A DNA stretch of 64,000 bases from Neocallimastix lanati (nom. inval.) (Eukaryota; Neocallimastigomycota; Neocallimastigomycetes; Neocallimastigales; Neocallimastigaceae): positions 399,501-463,500 of the forward strand of contig JACVTC010000003.1 of assembly GCA_016946835.1 (NCBI GenBank). The letters run 5' to 3'. This document shows, in pieces, positions 12,101 through 23,808 of this stretch (the first letter of the stretch is position 1; each line of letters begins with the position of its first letter). The position numbers and the translations under genes were made by a program. The notes beneath the pieces were generated by a model, which made no database searches, was not told the origin of the DNA, and saw only the letters and a list, made by a program, of their open reading frames with translations.

Positions 12101-13602
12101 GAATTAACTGATGAAAAACATTTACCTTTTATTAATAAAGGTTTATGATCCGAAATGGGGGGAAAGTCAATAAAAGTACCATATGAAAGTAAATCTAACA
12201 TATGATCATTGACAATCGCATAATCTATATCAGATTCTCTATTACCTCTACTCCATGAAATTGGGGAGCCCCATAAGGGAAGAATTTTCCAATTACTAAA
12301 TTTAGAGAGCAAATTACTTAATTTCTCAGTAGGTAAATTAAAATCACCAACCAACATTGAAGGATGAGAAGAGTGACTATTTAACCAAGACAATATTTCA
12401 ATTCTAGCAGCTCTAGCATGAAGGCTATGGCCACTATGAGGTACGTACACATTACCAATAGAACATTTAGTGAAATTCCAAAAATTATAAGTATACAAGG
12501 AAATAATATACTCATAAGTGTTGTTTTCAAGAGAGGCTTGACAAGAATTATGAAACCCAATATAAAGACCTCTTTTACCGGGAATTTCATTATTAGCTTT
12601 TTTGAAGAAATGTTTGTAGTTTTTTAATGATACTCGACATGGATATTTACTGCTAGAACCTGAACCATTTCCTGTTTCCTGAAAGCATAAGAAAAGTGGT
12701 TTGTACAATGAAATAAAGAATTCAACACTGTCTTTTTTATCAAAGTTCCATCCATTAGTATTCCAACTGACACATAGAGAAAATTCTTTAACTGTATTAT
12801 TATTAATATGAGTGTTATTAATATTATTGGAATTATTATAATTGATTGAACTGAAATTTGAATTTGAATCTGAGCTTGAAACTGAATTTAAACATAAATT
12901 TGAAATTGAACTTGAACTTGTACTTGAACTTGAACTTGAACTTGAACTTGTACTTGAACTTGTACTTGAACTTGAACTTGAACTTGAACTTGAAATTGTA
13001 CTTGAACTTGGACTTGAACTTGAACTTGAACCTGTACTTGAACTTGTACTTAAACTTGTACTTGAACTTGAACTTGAGCTTGTACTTGAACTTGTACTTG
13101 AACTTGAACTTGAGCTTGTACTTGAACTTGAACATGAATCTGTATTTGAACTTGAATTTGAATTTTGACTTGAATCTACATTTGAATTTGAAGTAGTGAA
13201 TAAGTTGATATTATAAGATGAATTCACTTTTTCTGATAAGGCAAAATGTTTCCTTTTGAGTGAAGAAAAACTGTATTTATGATTCCTTTTGCTACAATTA
13301 ATTACGTTAATTGAAGCACGTTTGAAACTATTAACAATACAATCAGTAATAGATGTTAATTCTTCTTCATTACCTACTATTTTAATTTTAAAGAATGCAT
13401 CATTAAAATTAGCAATACGTTTAACTGATAAAACCTTATCATTTAATTCATTCAGAGTTTTCTTTAAATGTCTTCTCATTTTGATTTCTGGCCAAGATCG
13501 AAGTCCGCGGATAAAGAGTAGTTTCGTATTCTCCATTGGTATACCGTGGCACCTTGAACCTCTTAGAATGAAATTCTTATTTCTTATAAATTGGATTTCC
13601 AT
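9121..13602 (-). CDS. LINE polyprotein: RRM-like, endonuclease, reverse transcriptase, zinc finger
   Basis: The 1493-codon ORF has no internal stops. Residues ~25-115 show a beta-alpha-beta pattern (KLLFIRGL, then AFFKIKIV) that I read as an RRM-like RNA-binding fold; this is inference. Residues ~139-247 are a Ser/Thr linker encoded by a hexanucleotide repeat. An AP-type endonuclease starts near 275 (VSWNTNGWN, QETG, LVGDFN, SDIDYA, SDHKPLL). The RT spans ~720-1060: NYRGISLIN, DLKKAYDSVP near 893, GVRQGCPLSPILFN near 950 and the catalytic FADD near 991. A C-terminal zinc-finger-like motif, CPNFCPCC then HWLIDC, starts near 1297, followed by an Asn/Ser-rich stretch. In the target-primed mechanism known for such proteins, the endonuclease nicks DNA and the RT copies the element RNA there. 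No separate ORF1 is seen, so the N-terminal domain may take its RNA-binding role. Confidence 0.93.
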   Translation of the reverse strand: MEIQFIRNKNFILRGSRCHGIPMENTKLLFIRGLRSWPEIKMRRHLKKTLNELNDKVLSVKRIANFNDAFFKIKIVGNEEELTSITDCIVNSFKRASINVINCSKRNHKYSFSSLKRKHFALSEKVNSSYNINLFTTSNSNVDSSQNSNSSSNTDSCSSSSTSSSSSSSTSSSTSSSSSSSTSLSTSSSTGSSSSSSPSSSTISSSSSSSSSSTSSSTSSSSSSSSSTSSSSISNLCLNSVSSSDSNSNFSSINYNNSNNINNTHINNNTVKEFSLCVSWNTNGWNFDKKDSVEFFISLYKPLFLCFQETGNGSGSSSKYPCRVSLKNYKHFFKKANNEIPGKRGLYIGFHNSCQASLENNTYEYIISLYTYNFWNFTKCSIGNVYVPHSGHSLHARAARIEILSWLNSHSSHPSMLVGDFNLPTEKLSNLLSKFSNWKILPLWGSPISWSRGNRESDIDYAIVNDHMLDLLSYGTFIDFPPISDHKPLLIKGKCFSSVNSDNSFSLPKKTVKWDRLKCINEKESIFDNNYFSVLEEVIPDPNISIDDISKKFISTSFNIAKELNITSISEVRKSFFHMSQKIFNLQKLKMKLYKSIKRRGSYHNLDEFEELIDKYNRMCKIIHHMCNIYRKTEYQHWINTGCEYMKSHNPKKAWKWLKTTAKVDKFKNMSNSPVKDKNGKLATSTKEQLEVWHNHYKKLASSHSDINSALIEWSNKFSNGTIRYTRHNEWDINQDISIEEIREAILATPNYKASGPDGIPIEFYKALIPPDDENSVNNSSSGLNCLQKIYSRIWNGEFPSSWNEASIISIPKKGDDLSDCDNYRGISLINNGIKLISKIVSKRISEYGLKNNFIRPEQFGFRTKEECVSLFISIREICQRRKNDNKETYLAFLDLKKAYDSVPIGNILYKLDALGIRGKCYQFIKNLYLTSKASVKIDDQYSESFNIMKGVRQGCPLSPILFNLFINDIFNDVSELGIPLGESRCCGGLFADDIVLCAPSRTKLKKMLKKVNEWAKFNMMNFGINKCATMVIRPDTPLFQNKRDPTFYLAGQPIPITKCYTYLGIPFDKSLSLKPIIKLLNSKVTKALFSVSKFLSNSKIPIPFKKIIINSYVLSKVSYFAPLLGSNKTRTNNTQKLINKGLRWIAGIQKAKSFINVYSISKDLHIPPLSAKCALSQVKCFDKWKNSNCIISYLVNNIPKSRKYTWTKESRTLKRKLEKRGNNDNKIKDFYWKRDMKINSIKAEFYDKNKFEETSKFIKLCYDYPDLSYGFYWLLRARSGYRLDARIAKAAKIVDQMCPNFCPCCKSNKQWISHWLIDCPFFNHTRSKVNDKILFLYNAFYRGNLTNDIINSNNDNSNSNNSNSYNSNNNISNSIFSNVSNSIENNVYIDSSVCEKVFNFLLGGRSINNSTREWKDLFKCQMKSGAYSDTPFLVVTAALLQSIIPIAIGQQWSLFNRFKSNRTTTTKSVNAEETVRQASRASATNEDHNFVS
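12887..13185. repeat. In-frame hexanucleotide repeat coding the LINE serine linker
   Basis: Imperfect repeats of ttgaac and ttgtac run for about 300 bp. On the minus strand they read AGT TCA and AGT ACA, giving Ser-Ser and Ser-Thr. Because the unit is six bases, length changes by whole units keep the frame. The plus strand stays open as a Glu-Leu repeat by chance. Confidence 0.9.
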
Positions 13603-13640
13603 AATAGTAATAAAAAACTAAAAATTAATAACTAAAAAAA

Positions 13641-14172
13641 AAAAAAATAAAAAAAAGTCAATTTTAATTATAAAGTCTTGAGTATAATGAGAATTGTAAT
13701 AATTTTATATCTTTTTGGAGTAAATAATTTCGATAATTAGTAGTTTGTTGAATGATTGAAAAATAATTTGATTTAGCACTTTTTTCAGTATATTATTTAA
13801 ATTGAATATCATAAAGTATTTAATGACTAAGATTGAATTGATGAAATAAAATGGCACAAAATTAGTAAAGAGTTAAATAAATTACTACAAGATTTAGAGT
13901 GAATCAATCTCTTACAACGTGATACATGAAATATAAAGTTGAAATACAATTGAATACAATAGATTCTTACATGAGAATAGTAATACTACATGAAAATAGA
14001 AATACAATGAAAATGTATTACTAATTCTTGGGTGTAACTTATTTAACAATGTTCCAAAAATGCACCATTATATTCCGCAGTGAGTGTTCACCAGAAAAAT
14101 TTTACCAATAACATTACCATTGCGCATAATGTTAGAATTAATAACAAAAAAAAAAAAAAATATCCATAAATC

Positions 14173-14204
<32 letters not shown>

Positions 14205-14252
14205 GAATAAAATATATTTTTAATTTAATTATTATTTTTATTTTTATTTTAT

Positions 14253-14299
<47 letters not shown>

Positions 14300-14950
14300 A
14301 TAATATATATATAAATAATATAAATAAATATATTATATATTTATTTTATTTTTTTTTTTTTTATAATTATTATTATTACTTTTCTTAAAATTAGTATATT
14401 TTAAAGTTTTAATTTAAAAATTTTTTATTTCTAAATTTTATCAAAAATATAAATTTATTACTTCTAAAGATCATAATTATTTAATATTTAAAGACTCATT
14501 AAATTAATTTTTTTTTTTTTTTGTTAAATTTTTTTTTATTTATATATTTTTATTTTATTAAAATTATATAGATAGTTATTATTTCTATAACTGATAATAA
14601 CTCTTTAAATAATTAATTTAATGGAGGGGTAATATTTATAATAATTTTAAAAAAAAAAAAAAATATTGATAGATAAAATTTTGGAAACTTTTTTTAAATA
14701 ATAATAATATTCTCTTCTTTTCTATTTTAAGAAAATATTTATGATAAAATATTTTAATTCATTAATTTATTATAATTATGTTTAATTCCTTTTTGAACTA
14801 TGTAGCAACTAATAATAAAAAAAAATTATGTTTAAAAAATGGAAAAAAAAATATTAAACCCAAAGAAATAGGAAAAAAAATATACAAATTATTTTTTAGG
14901 TTTATATTATTATTATAATTTTATATATCCATCCATTTTCCATTGTAAGT
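13641..14950. other. Intergenic region with a mixed-composition island
   Basis: No supported gene. The part from about 13800 to 14135 is less AT-biased than its surroundings and looks like a transposon or LTR relic: a possible LTR-style start tgttagaatt lies near 14123, but I could not match it to another copy. The rest, 14140-14950, is A/T tracts and AT-rich sequence that includes the presumptive 3' flank of the surface-protein gene. Confidence 0.5.
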
Positions 14951-15700
14951 TTAATTACGTAAGTATAAAACTAAAGATAATAAAGCAACGTAAAGTGCAG
15001 ATGGAATCATGGAAAGAGATTTAGCTCCAGAGGTAACTTTACCAGCAGCTGGAGTAGCACTAGCAGTAGTATTTCCTGGCTTAGTTGAGGTAGAAACATT
15101 AGCATTGGAACCAGTTTGAGCACCAGTTGAGGAACCATTGGTAAATGAACCTTGAGCAGCACCAACAGCACCAGTAGCACCAGTAGAACTTGTGTTACCA
15201 GTAGATCCAGTAGATCCAGTAGATCCAGTTGAAGCAGCTGGAGCACCAGCACCAGAACTCTTAAGTTCAGCGAAACAAATAACTCTATATTGATCATCCA
15301 TAATACTGATGGCACCAACGTGTTCAATTAAAGAAGCTCTACAGAACATATTATCACCAGTAGTAACAGTAATATCTTGTTTAGTGCTGCTTTGAGCAAT
15401 TGGAGTAGCAGTAAGAGCATTTCCACCCTTACTTGAGTTTAAGACTTCGGCACCATACCATTTAAGTTCGTTAGAACCTGGAGAAACAATAGAGAATCCC
15501 TTAACATTGAAAGTACATTCATTAACAATTTCGATAGTACCAGAACAAGAGAAACCATCAACAAGGAATTGTCTAGTAATTTCACCAGTTTTTGGAGAAG
15601 CTGGAACCTTACTAGTATCACATTGACCACTAGTAATTGGACAGTATTGAGCAGAGGCGACGGAAGCAAAAGCAGCTAATAAGAAAGTGGAGAATTTCAT
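14951..15700 (-). CDS. GPI-anchored-type secreted surface protein, DM13-like
   Basis: Single-exon gene of 249 codons. The start is fixed by a clear signal peptide (MKFSTFLLAAFASVASA, cleaved before QYCP). Residues ~40-150 form a Cys-containing domain with a SGTIEIVNECTFNVKGF run, then LKWYGAE and a later VICFAELK strand. This resembles the fold pattern of DM13-type extracellular domains, a tentative family call. Residues ~152-225 are a Gly/Ser/Thr/Ala linker with TGS and TGN repeats, likely O-glycosylated. The C terminus is a hydrophobic tail (MIPSALYVALLSLVLYL) preceded by small residues (TSGAKS), the usual layout of a GPI-anchor signal. It should sit on the outer membrane face or in the cell wall. 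Codon use is richer in G/C than the flanks, as expected for an expressed gene. Its function is unknown. Confidence 0.85.
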   Translation of the reverse strand: MKFSTFLLAAFASVASAQYCPITSGQCDTSKVPASPKTGEITRQFLVDGFSCSGTIEIVNECTFNVKGFSIVSPGSNELKWYGAEVLNSSKGGNALTATPIAQSSTKQDITVTTGDNMFCRASLIEHVGAISIMDDQYRVICFAELKSSGAGAPAASTGSTGSTGSTGNTSSTGATGAVGAAQGSFTNGSSTGAQTGSNANVSTSTKPGNTTASATPAAGKVTSGAKSLSMIPSALYVALLSLVLYLRN

Positions 15701-17904
15701 TTTTGTCTACTATATTTTTAAATAAATAATAATAAAAGAAAAATAAATAATTAATTATTTAGCTTTTATTATATACTATAATTTCATTATTAATATTAAT
15801 TAATAATAATTATTTAAGATCATTATTTTTTTTTAATGGTTTCTCAAAAACTTCATATTTCATTTTATTATTCTTTTCAATTATATTAGTAACTTCCTTT
15901 AATATATAAAAATTTTTTAGTATTTCTCTAACTATTTTCTGGAAGATAATTATTATCATCTTTTTTTTTTATTAAAATTTCTTTATTAAAAGCATAATAA
16001 AATTAAAATGTTCCTTTTTTCTTGGACTACCTCTCAAAAAAAAAAATAGTTATTAACTATTTACCTTTAATTTTTATTTTATCTAAAAAAGCTATTTAAC
16101 TTTTTTTCTTTTTTTTTTTTTTTTTTTTGTTATATTTAATATATATAAGAATATCTTATTTAAAATGTTGATGAAAAAAAAAATTGGGTTGAAAGTGTCA
16201 TCTTTTATATGAATTTTTTGTTATTTATTTAGATAAAATTAAAGTTTAAAATGAAAATATTATGTACTTTGCATAGAATTAATTTATTATAATAAATGAT
16301 AAAATATATACAAATTTATTACTAAATATAATAATATATTATATAAAATAAAAAAAAATATAAATAAATATATAAAATGAAAAAGATAATATAAATAAAT
16401 ATATAAATGAAGTTTTATTATATAAGCATGAATAATATATAAATTCTTTTATATTTTTTGTATATATTAATAATGGTATTTAATCCATGTTTTTTTTTTT
16501 TATTTTTTTTTTTTTCTTATTTAAATTAATTAAAATTATTATTATTCTAATTATTATTTTTAATAATTTTAATAAATTATCAATCTATATTTAATATTAA
16601 AAACGAAACATTTATTTTCTATTTTAATATATTTAAAATTTATATATATTATATTATAATTATATTGTATTTTTATAATATTTAATATTATTTTTAATAT
16701 TATTTAATATAAATTATATTATTTAATATTTATTATATTATTATATTTATATATTTTATTAATTTTTAATTGATTACAATTTTGATAAATAATTTAAAAA
16801 AAATTTCTAAATTATGGCATTGAAAAAAAAAAAAAAAAAAAAAAAAAAAAGAAAAAAATTTAAATGAAATTGATATATTAAAATAAATATTAAAATATAA
16901 ATTAAATATTCAACTAATCAAATATAGAAAATCAACATAGAAAGTAAATTATTAAATATGAAGATATAAAAAAAAAAAAAAAAAGTTTAATAGTTAATTA
17001 TATCAATAGAAAATAAAATAAAAAAAAAAATGAATAAATTATTTATAAAACTAATTTATATTTATTTATATAGAAAAGCTTATTATAATTATGTTTTTTA
17101 ACTACTCATTATAAAAAAAAAAAGTTAAAAAACATATGAAAAGGAAAATTATAAAAAAGTTTAAAATAATAATACTACTAAAAATAATCAATTGTTGTAA
17201 ATAAAAAAAATTTATTAAATATAAAATATTAAAATAAATTATATAAAAAATAGGTATCTTTTTTTTTTTTTTTTTTTTTTTGGAATTAAACCATTTCATA
17301 ACTATAAAAATATTCAAACAAATAATAACCAAGTTTATATTAATATTAATATAAAAATATATTTTTTATTTTTTTATAAAAAAATATAAAATAGCCATTT
17401 TTAAAAAAAAAAAAGGAAAAATTTAATAATTATTTTATATTAAATAGTAAAACAAAAATAATAATAAATTGAAAATTAAAACAAAAATTGAAAGTAACAA
17501 ATAATAAATAACAAATAATAATAAGTAATAATTAAATCATTTATTAAATAATAAAATAAAATAATAATAATTAAAGTAAAATTATAATTAAAATAAAATA
17601 ATAATTAAAGTAAAATAATAATTAAAATAAAATTATAATTAAAATAAAAATAATAATTAAAATAAATAAAATAATTAAAATAAAATAATAATTAAAATAA
17701 ATAAAATAATAATTTAAATAAAATAATAATTAAAATTTATAATTATTAGCTTTTTTTCATTTCACTTCCTTTATTTAAAGTTATTCTTTTATTTTAATTA
17801 AATAAAAAATGTTTAATTAAAATAAAGAAAAAATGAAAGAGAATTAAATGAAATGGTAATTTTATTATATTTAAAGTGAAATTTTAAATTTTGATTTTAA
17901 TTCG

Positions 17905-17938
<34 letters not shown>

Positions 17939-19839
17939 TATAATAGATAAAATAAAATAAAAAAAAAAGTTTTGAAATATATTTAAAAAATATATTCAAA
18001 ACTTTCTTTATTTAATTAGAAAACAAAAACATGAAATATATATATATAAAAGCATAAAAAATTAAAAAAAAAAAAAAAAGATAATAATGATAAAAATAAT
18101 AATAAACAATAATAAAAACAATAACTTTTGTTTTAAACTTTTTTATAAACTTTTTATTGAATTGTTTAAACAGAAATGAAAAAAATAATAATAAATAAAA
18201 TAAATTTAACTTATATTTTATTATTTAGAACAAATTAAAATTTAAAATAATAGTAATGAAGAAAGATAATATAATGAAAACAGAATGATAATAACAAATA
18301 ATAAAAAATGAATTAAATAATTAAAGAGAAATTAGCAATATGGGAATAATAATAAGTTAATTAAGAAAACAAAGAATTAACAATAATAATTATTTTATTC
18401 TTTAAAACATTTTTATTATCACTATTATTTTATGTATTATTGTTATTATTATTATGATTAGTATTATTATAATTTATTATTGTTTCCTACAATTATTATT
18501 TACTATTATTTATTATTTATTGTTTATTATTAATTACTATTTATTAATTATTTATTATTATTATTAAATATTAATTATATATTGTTATTATTATTATGTA
18601 TATTATTTATTATCAATTACTATAATAGCAATTATTTATTACTTAATTATTTATTTATTATAAAATTAATAAAATATAGAATAAATAAAATTAAATAATC
18701 TATATTAAAAATATATGATTTATATATATATATTATAATTTTTAGAATATACAAAAAAAGATAATCTTTTATTGATTAATAATTTAAAAAAAGAAAAAAA
18801 AAGAAGTATTTGTATTTATTTATTTATTTATTTATTTTAATTCAAAAGTTAATTTATTATTCATTATTAACTTAAAATTTAATTTATTATTCATTATTAA
18901 ATTTTAATTGAATAAATAACTTTTAATAAGATTATTATTCAATTAAAATTTAGTAATGAATAATAATAAATTAAGATAATAATTTGATTATATATTATAC
19001 TCATTCCTATTTGTATAATAAATGATATTAATAATTTAGCTTTATAAAAATTTGTTTTTGGAAATAACCAATTGATAATTTTATTTTAATATAGAGTTGA
19101 GAAACATTCAAAAGATTTAAAAAATAAATAAATAAAAAAATTAATATACAAAAAAAAAAAAAATAAAAATAAAAAAAAATAGCCGTCCGGCAAGGAAAAA
19201 AAAATATAAAAAAAAAAAAGATTTACAAAATTAAATCCCCAAAAAAAGATAAAATTTAATATAAATTTTAATTTATTTCATTATTAGATAATATTCTATA
19301 GTTATAAACAATATTTATTCTATAGGATATACTATATATTAGTCATATAAAAGTAGTATATTATAGTATATGTAATTCTATTTAATAAAAAAAGGAGTAA
19401 ATTATAAAATTAAAATTATAATTTAATATAATGGTACTATATTATATAAAAGTAATATATTATTTTTATAGCCATAATAATAATTATGATTATCATATAA
19501 ATAATCTATGAGTTTAGATTATTAAATATGCATCTATTTTTAATAAACTATTTTGGTATATACTTTTATATCCATATTGATAATTAATTTAAATTCTAAT
19601 AAACTTGTTATAATATTATAATAATATGATAGGAAAAGTTTATAATTATTTTTTTTTAATATTCTTTAATATAATACTATAATTATTTTTTTAAGCCATT
19701 ACTGTATAATTATTATTGTTATATTTTTTTTAGCCTCTATAATATTTGATAACAATACAAATCTTTTACTTTTATAAACAAATATTTTATTAGAAGCTCT
19801 GCCTTCCTTTATTTTTTATTTAAAATTAAAATCATAATA

Positions 19840-19873
<34 letters not shown>

Positions 19874-22250
19874 ACTTCTTTTTAAAAAATTTTTTCAGTT
19901 ATTTTTTTTATTTTTTTTTTTTTGGATGATTAATTTTTTCCGTTTTTTCGTATGAATAAATTACATGGATGATTCATGCTACATTACTGTTACATTTTAA
20001 AAAAATCATGTTTGTAGTTAGGTAACAACCAACTTTAATAAATAAAAATTTTTTATTTTCTTTCTTTATTTTCTTTTTATATATAAATATATTTATTTAT
20101 ATTAATATATATTATTATTAGTTAGTTAAATAAAACAAAAGTACATGGAAACAATAAGTTTTTCTAATTTTTTTTTCAATTTAAAAGAATTAAAAATTAA
20201 AATAAGATATAAATATTTATATAATATTTACAAATTTAAAAAAGTCTTCTTTTTTATTATTTTATTTTATTTTAAAGTCTATTTTTTCTTTTTACAAAAA
20301 TCATGTGATCCATAGTTACATTGTATAAGAATAACTGTAAATTTATGTTTTTAATTTTTATGTTTTTTTTATATTTTATTTTTTATTTTATTTTTTTTTG
20401 TCTGTTCTAGATTTGCGGTAAACAATGATAAAAATGATGTAAAAAAAAAAAAAAAAAAACATATATATATACATATATGTATATGATTATGAATTTGAGG
20501 CCAACTTTTTGATGACTACAAAATTAATTAAATATTAAATAAAAAAAAACTTTTTATTTTATAATTCACCATAATTTTTTTAAAAGTTTATTATTTATAT
20601 TACCAAAGCCATGAATTTAAAATAAAATTAATATAATAATTAAAATAGATGAAATTTAATAAAAAGTACCAATTGATTAAAATAAAAATAAAATAATAAA
20701 ATACAAGTAGTATAGAAACATTAAGATATTAATAAATATAAAATATATATATATAAATAATATAAAAAATTTTTTATGGATTATGTATATAAATAGATAA
20801 ATATATATAAATATAAACAAATATACAAATATTTTCATTTCTGTACAAAAAAAATACATGTATGTACATCACATCTATTCATTTATATATATATATATTT
20901 TTTTTTTAAGGGTTTATATTTGATATTAATTTTTTTTTATTATTCAATATTAATTATATTTTAATTTTATTTTAATTAAGCAAATGAAATTTTAAATCTA
21001 ATTTTAGATATTATTATTAATGTTATCATTAAATAATAAATGTAATCAAGATATATAGATTAATTATATTAAATAATATATATTATTAAATATTAAATAA
21101 ATTGATTATACAAAAAGATTAAAAATTTATATTATGTAATATTATTAATAAAAAATTTATAAACTTAATATATATCTTTATAATTGAAAAATAAATTATA
21201 TGTATAAATATGGAAGATTACGGCTGATGATTTGTTTTAATATTTAATATATTTAAAAAATTAAAATTAAATAATTAAAAATAATTAAATCAATAGAAAC
21301 TTAATTATAATATATAAATGTATTGATATGCCATAATGTAATTTATAACAAAAAGAGAAAAAGGAAATTCATATAAATTAAATTCATATGATTATATATA
21401 TATATTTTTAATCTATTTCTTTAAATTTAATATAAGAAGAGATTAAAAAATAATAAAAAAAATATTTAAAAAAAATTAAAATAAAAAAAGTTTTGAAATT
21501 CTTTACATTTTTATACATAAAATGTGATAAAAACAAAAAAAAAAATTATAATAAAATAAAAATTTCGAAATTTTTAAATAATTTTATAAAAAAAAAGTTA
21601 AAAAAAAAAATTTAAAGAATTTAAAGAATTTAATAATTTAATAATTTAATATTATAATTTAAAAAAAAAACCTAAAATATTTTAAATATATAAAATATTT
21701 AAAAATAAAATAAAAAATAAATATTGAATATTTTTTTTGAAAAATTTTTAATATTATTGTTAATCACTTTTTTTTATTTAATAAAATTTATAAAATAATA
21801 ATGTTCTCTAAAGAAAAAAAGAAAAAAAGAAAAAAAATTTGGCTTGTTCATTTATTCTAATTTTTATTCTAATCTTTATATTTTACTTTGTATTTTATTT
21901 TTTATTTATTTTTTTAATTAAAATAAAAAAAAAAAGTTTATATCGATAGAATAAACATGGAAAATAAAAAAAAAATTTAATTTATTTTGTACTATTTGTA
22001 AATATTAAAGAAAAAAATTATAATTTATTATTAAATATTAATAATTTTAAATTCTAACCTTATTATTTATTAGTTATTATTGATTATTATTATAATTATA
22101 ATTATTAATAAAATTAATAAACAATCAATTATAATGAATAGAATCAGCTATAAAAATGTCTACACAATAATTATTTAATAATATTAATAAACTAAACACT
22201 AATAGTAATAATAAAAAAATTTTTTTAATAATAGTATATAGTTAATGTAT
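15701..22250. other. Long AT-rich intergenic region, no gene seen
   Basis: I see no coding exon, RNA gene or complete transposon. It holds the 5' flank of the surface-protein gene (from 15701), homopolymers and short-period repeats. One isolated GC-rich word, gccgtccggcaagg, stands at about 19182-19195 in otherwise A/T sequence. Mixed-composition patches near 19970-20040 and 20290-20520 could be UTR or relic sequence, but nothing there translates convincingly. Confidence 0.55.
17555..17740. repeat. Short-period AT repeat array
   Basis: About ten imperfect repeats of a unit resembling aaaataataattaaaataa. Low-complexity expansion with no coding meaning. Confidence 0.75.
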
Positions 22251-22251
22251 A

Positions 22252-22452
22252 TATAATAAATAATAAATAATAAATAATAAATAATAAATAATAAATAATA
22301 ATAATAAATAAATAAATAATAAATAATAAATAATAAACAATAAATAATAAATAAATAAATAAATAATAAATAATAAATAATAAATAATAAATAATAAATA
22401 ATAAATAATAAATAATAAATAATAAATAATAAATAATAAATAATAAATAAAT
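22252..22452. repeat. aataaat heptanucleotide microsatellite
   Basis: Nearly pure tandem aataaat/aataataa repeats of roughly 200 bp. It creates a long spurious Ile/Leu/Tyr reading frame on the minus strand, which I do not regard as a gene. Confidence 0.9.
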
Positions 22453-23022
22453 GCATAAATTATATGAACATATTTTAAAAAAAAATTATAATTTAATTTA
22501 ATAATAATAATAATAATAATAATAAAAGCTAAGCATAATTTTTAATACTATTTTTATGGGTCTTTTTTTTCATGGTAACACAAATAAAAAAAAAATAACT
22601 ATGCCATTTTTATTTATTTCTTATTTTTTTTTTATTTATTTAATTTTATTTTTGGATAAATTAATATATAATAGAATAATAAATAAATAATTTAAAAGTA
22701 AAATATTATTTAAAAAGATATAATATTTTAATTATTTAAAGTTAACTAAATTATAATTATAATTTAAGCAGTATTATTAATACCCTCTCCTTATTAAATA
22801 TAAACATATTTAAAGAAAAGTAATATGAATAAAAGCAATTTCTATAATCTTTTATTAATTATGCATTATATTAATCATTGTATAAATCATATTTTTTATA
22901 TTTTTACAAAATTAATTTAAAATAAAATTTTAAACGTGGTGGTTAATTTTTAATTAAAATATTTAGTGTAATATCTGTATCTATAGATCTTTATATACTA
23001 AAAAATTTTAATTACATAAATA

Positions 23023-23053
<31 letters not shown>

Positions 23054-23182
23054 TTTTAAATTTTAAAACATTTATAATATGTAAAAAAATTTTTTATTAA
23101 ATAATACATGGTGGTCATATATCTTACCCTTGTCAAATTTCTTTATTATTATTAGTATTAATTCTATTATAATTTTTTAAAA

Positions 23183-23216
<34 letters not shown>

Positions 23217-23776
23217 TTTTTGTTTTTACCTTTCTTTTAGTTCCATATAAATTAGTATTTTTTTTATTTAGTATTATTTCTATAAATATAAATAGAATTT
23301 TATTTTTTATTTTTTTTTGTATTTTTTGATTTAAAACACTGTTGTTTGGTATTGTTATTAATATTATTATTTTTATTATATTATTTTTTTTTTTTTAAAT
23401 CAAGATAAAAGACATAAATAAAAAGTGGACAAATAAAAAAATAATAACTTTTCTATATGGTAATAATAATATTATATATAAAACATTCCTAATTTGGCGA
23501 ACTTTTTATATTGACTTTGCATTAAGAAAAAAATTTTTTTTTTTCTTTTCATTATTATTATTTTTTTTTTAAATTTTAAATTATTATTATTATTTTTCTT
23601 AAAAAAAATTTTAAACTTTTTTTTTTCTGTAAAAAAAAATATTTTTAATTTATTATTAATTTATTATTTAATTTGATAAACTTTTCATTTTTTTTATAGA
23701 TTATTTTTATACAGAAAATAAATTTAATGAATCTGTATTAAATTATAAGGAACGATAAAAAGAGAGAAAGAAAGAG

Positions 23777-23808
<32 letters not shown>

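Larger units (their letters stand above)
8855..13640 (-). mobile_element. Full-length or nearly full-length LINE retrotransposon
   Basis: The minus-strand element ends in a poly(A) tail (T8855-8884 on the plus strand). Its 3' UTR spans 8885-9120 and includes a hairpin (ttattatac, loop, gtataataa at about 9067-9090). A single long ORF follows (9121-13602). The 5' leader is short, and the 5' boundary is placed only roughly at about 13640. I found no convincing target-site duplication. With an uninterrupted endonuclease-RT frame it is the only copy here that could still be active. Confidence 0.85.

Noticed and set aside
12842-13196. Plus-strand open frames encoding Glu/Leu and Asn/Leu repeats
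   Set aside because: They are the complement of the in-frame serine-linker repeat of the LINE polyprotein.
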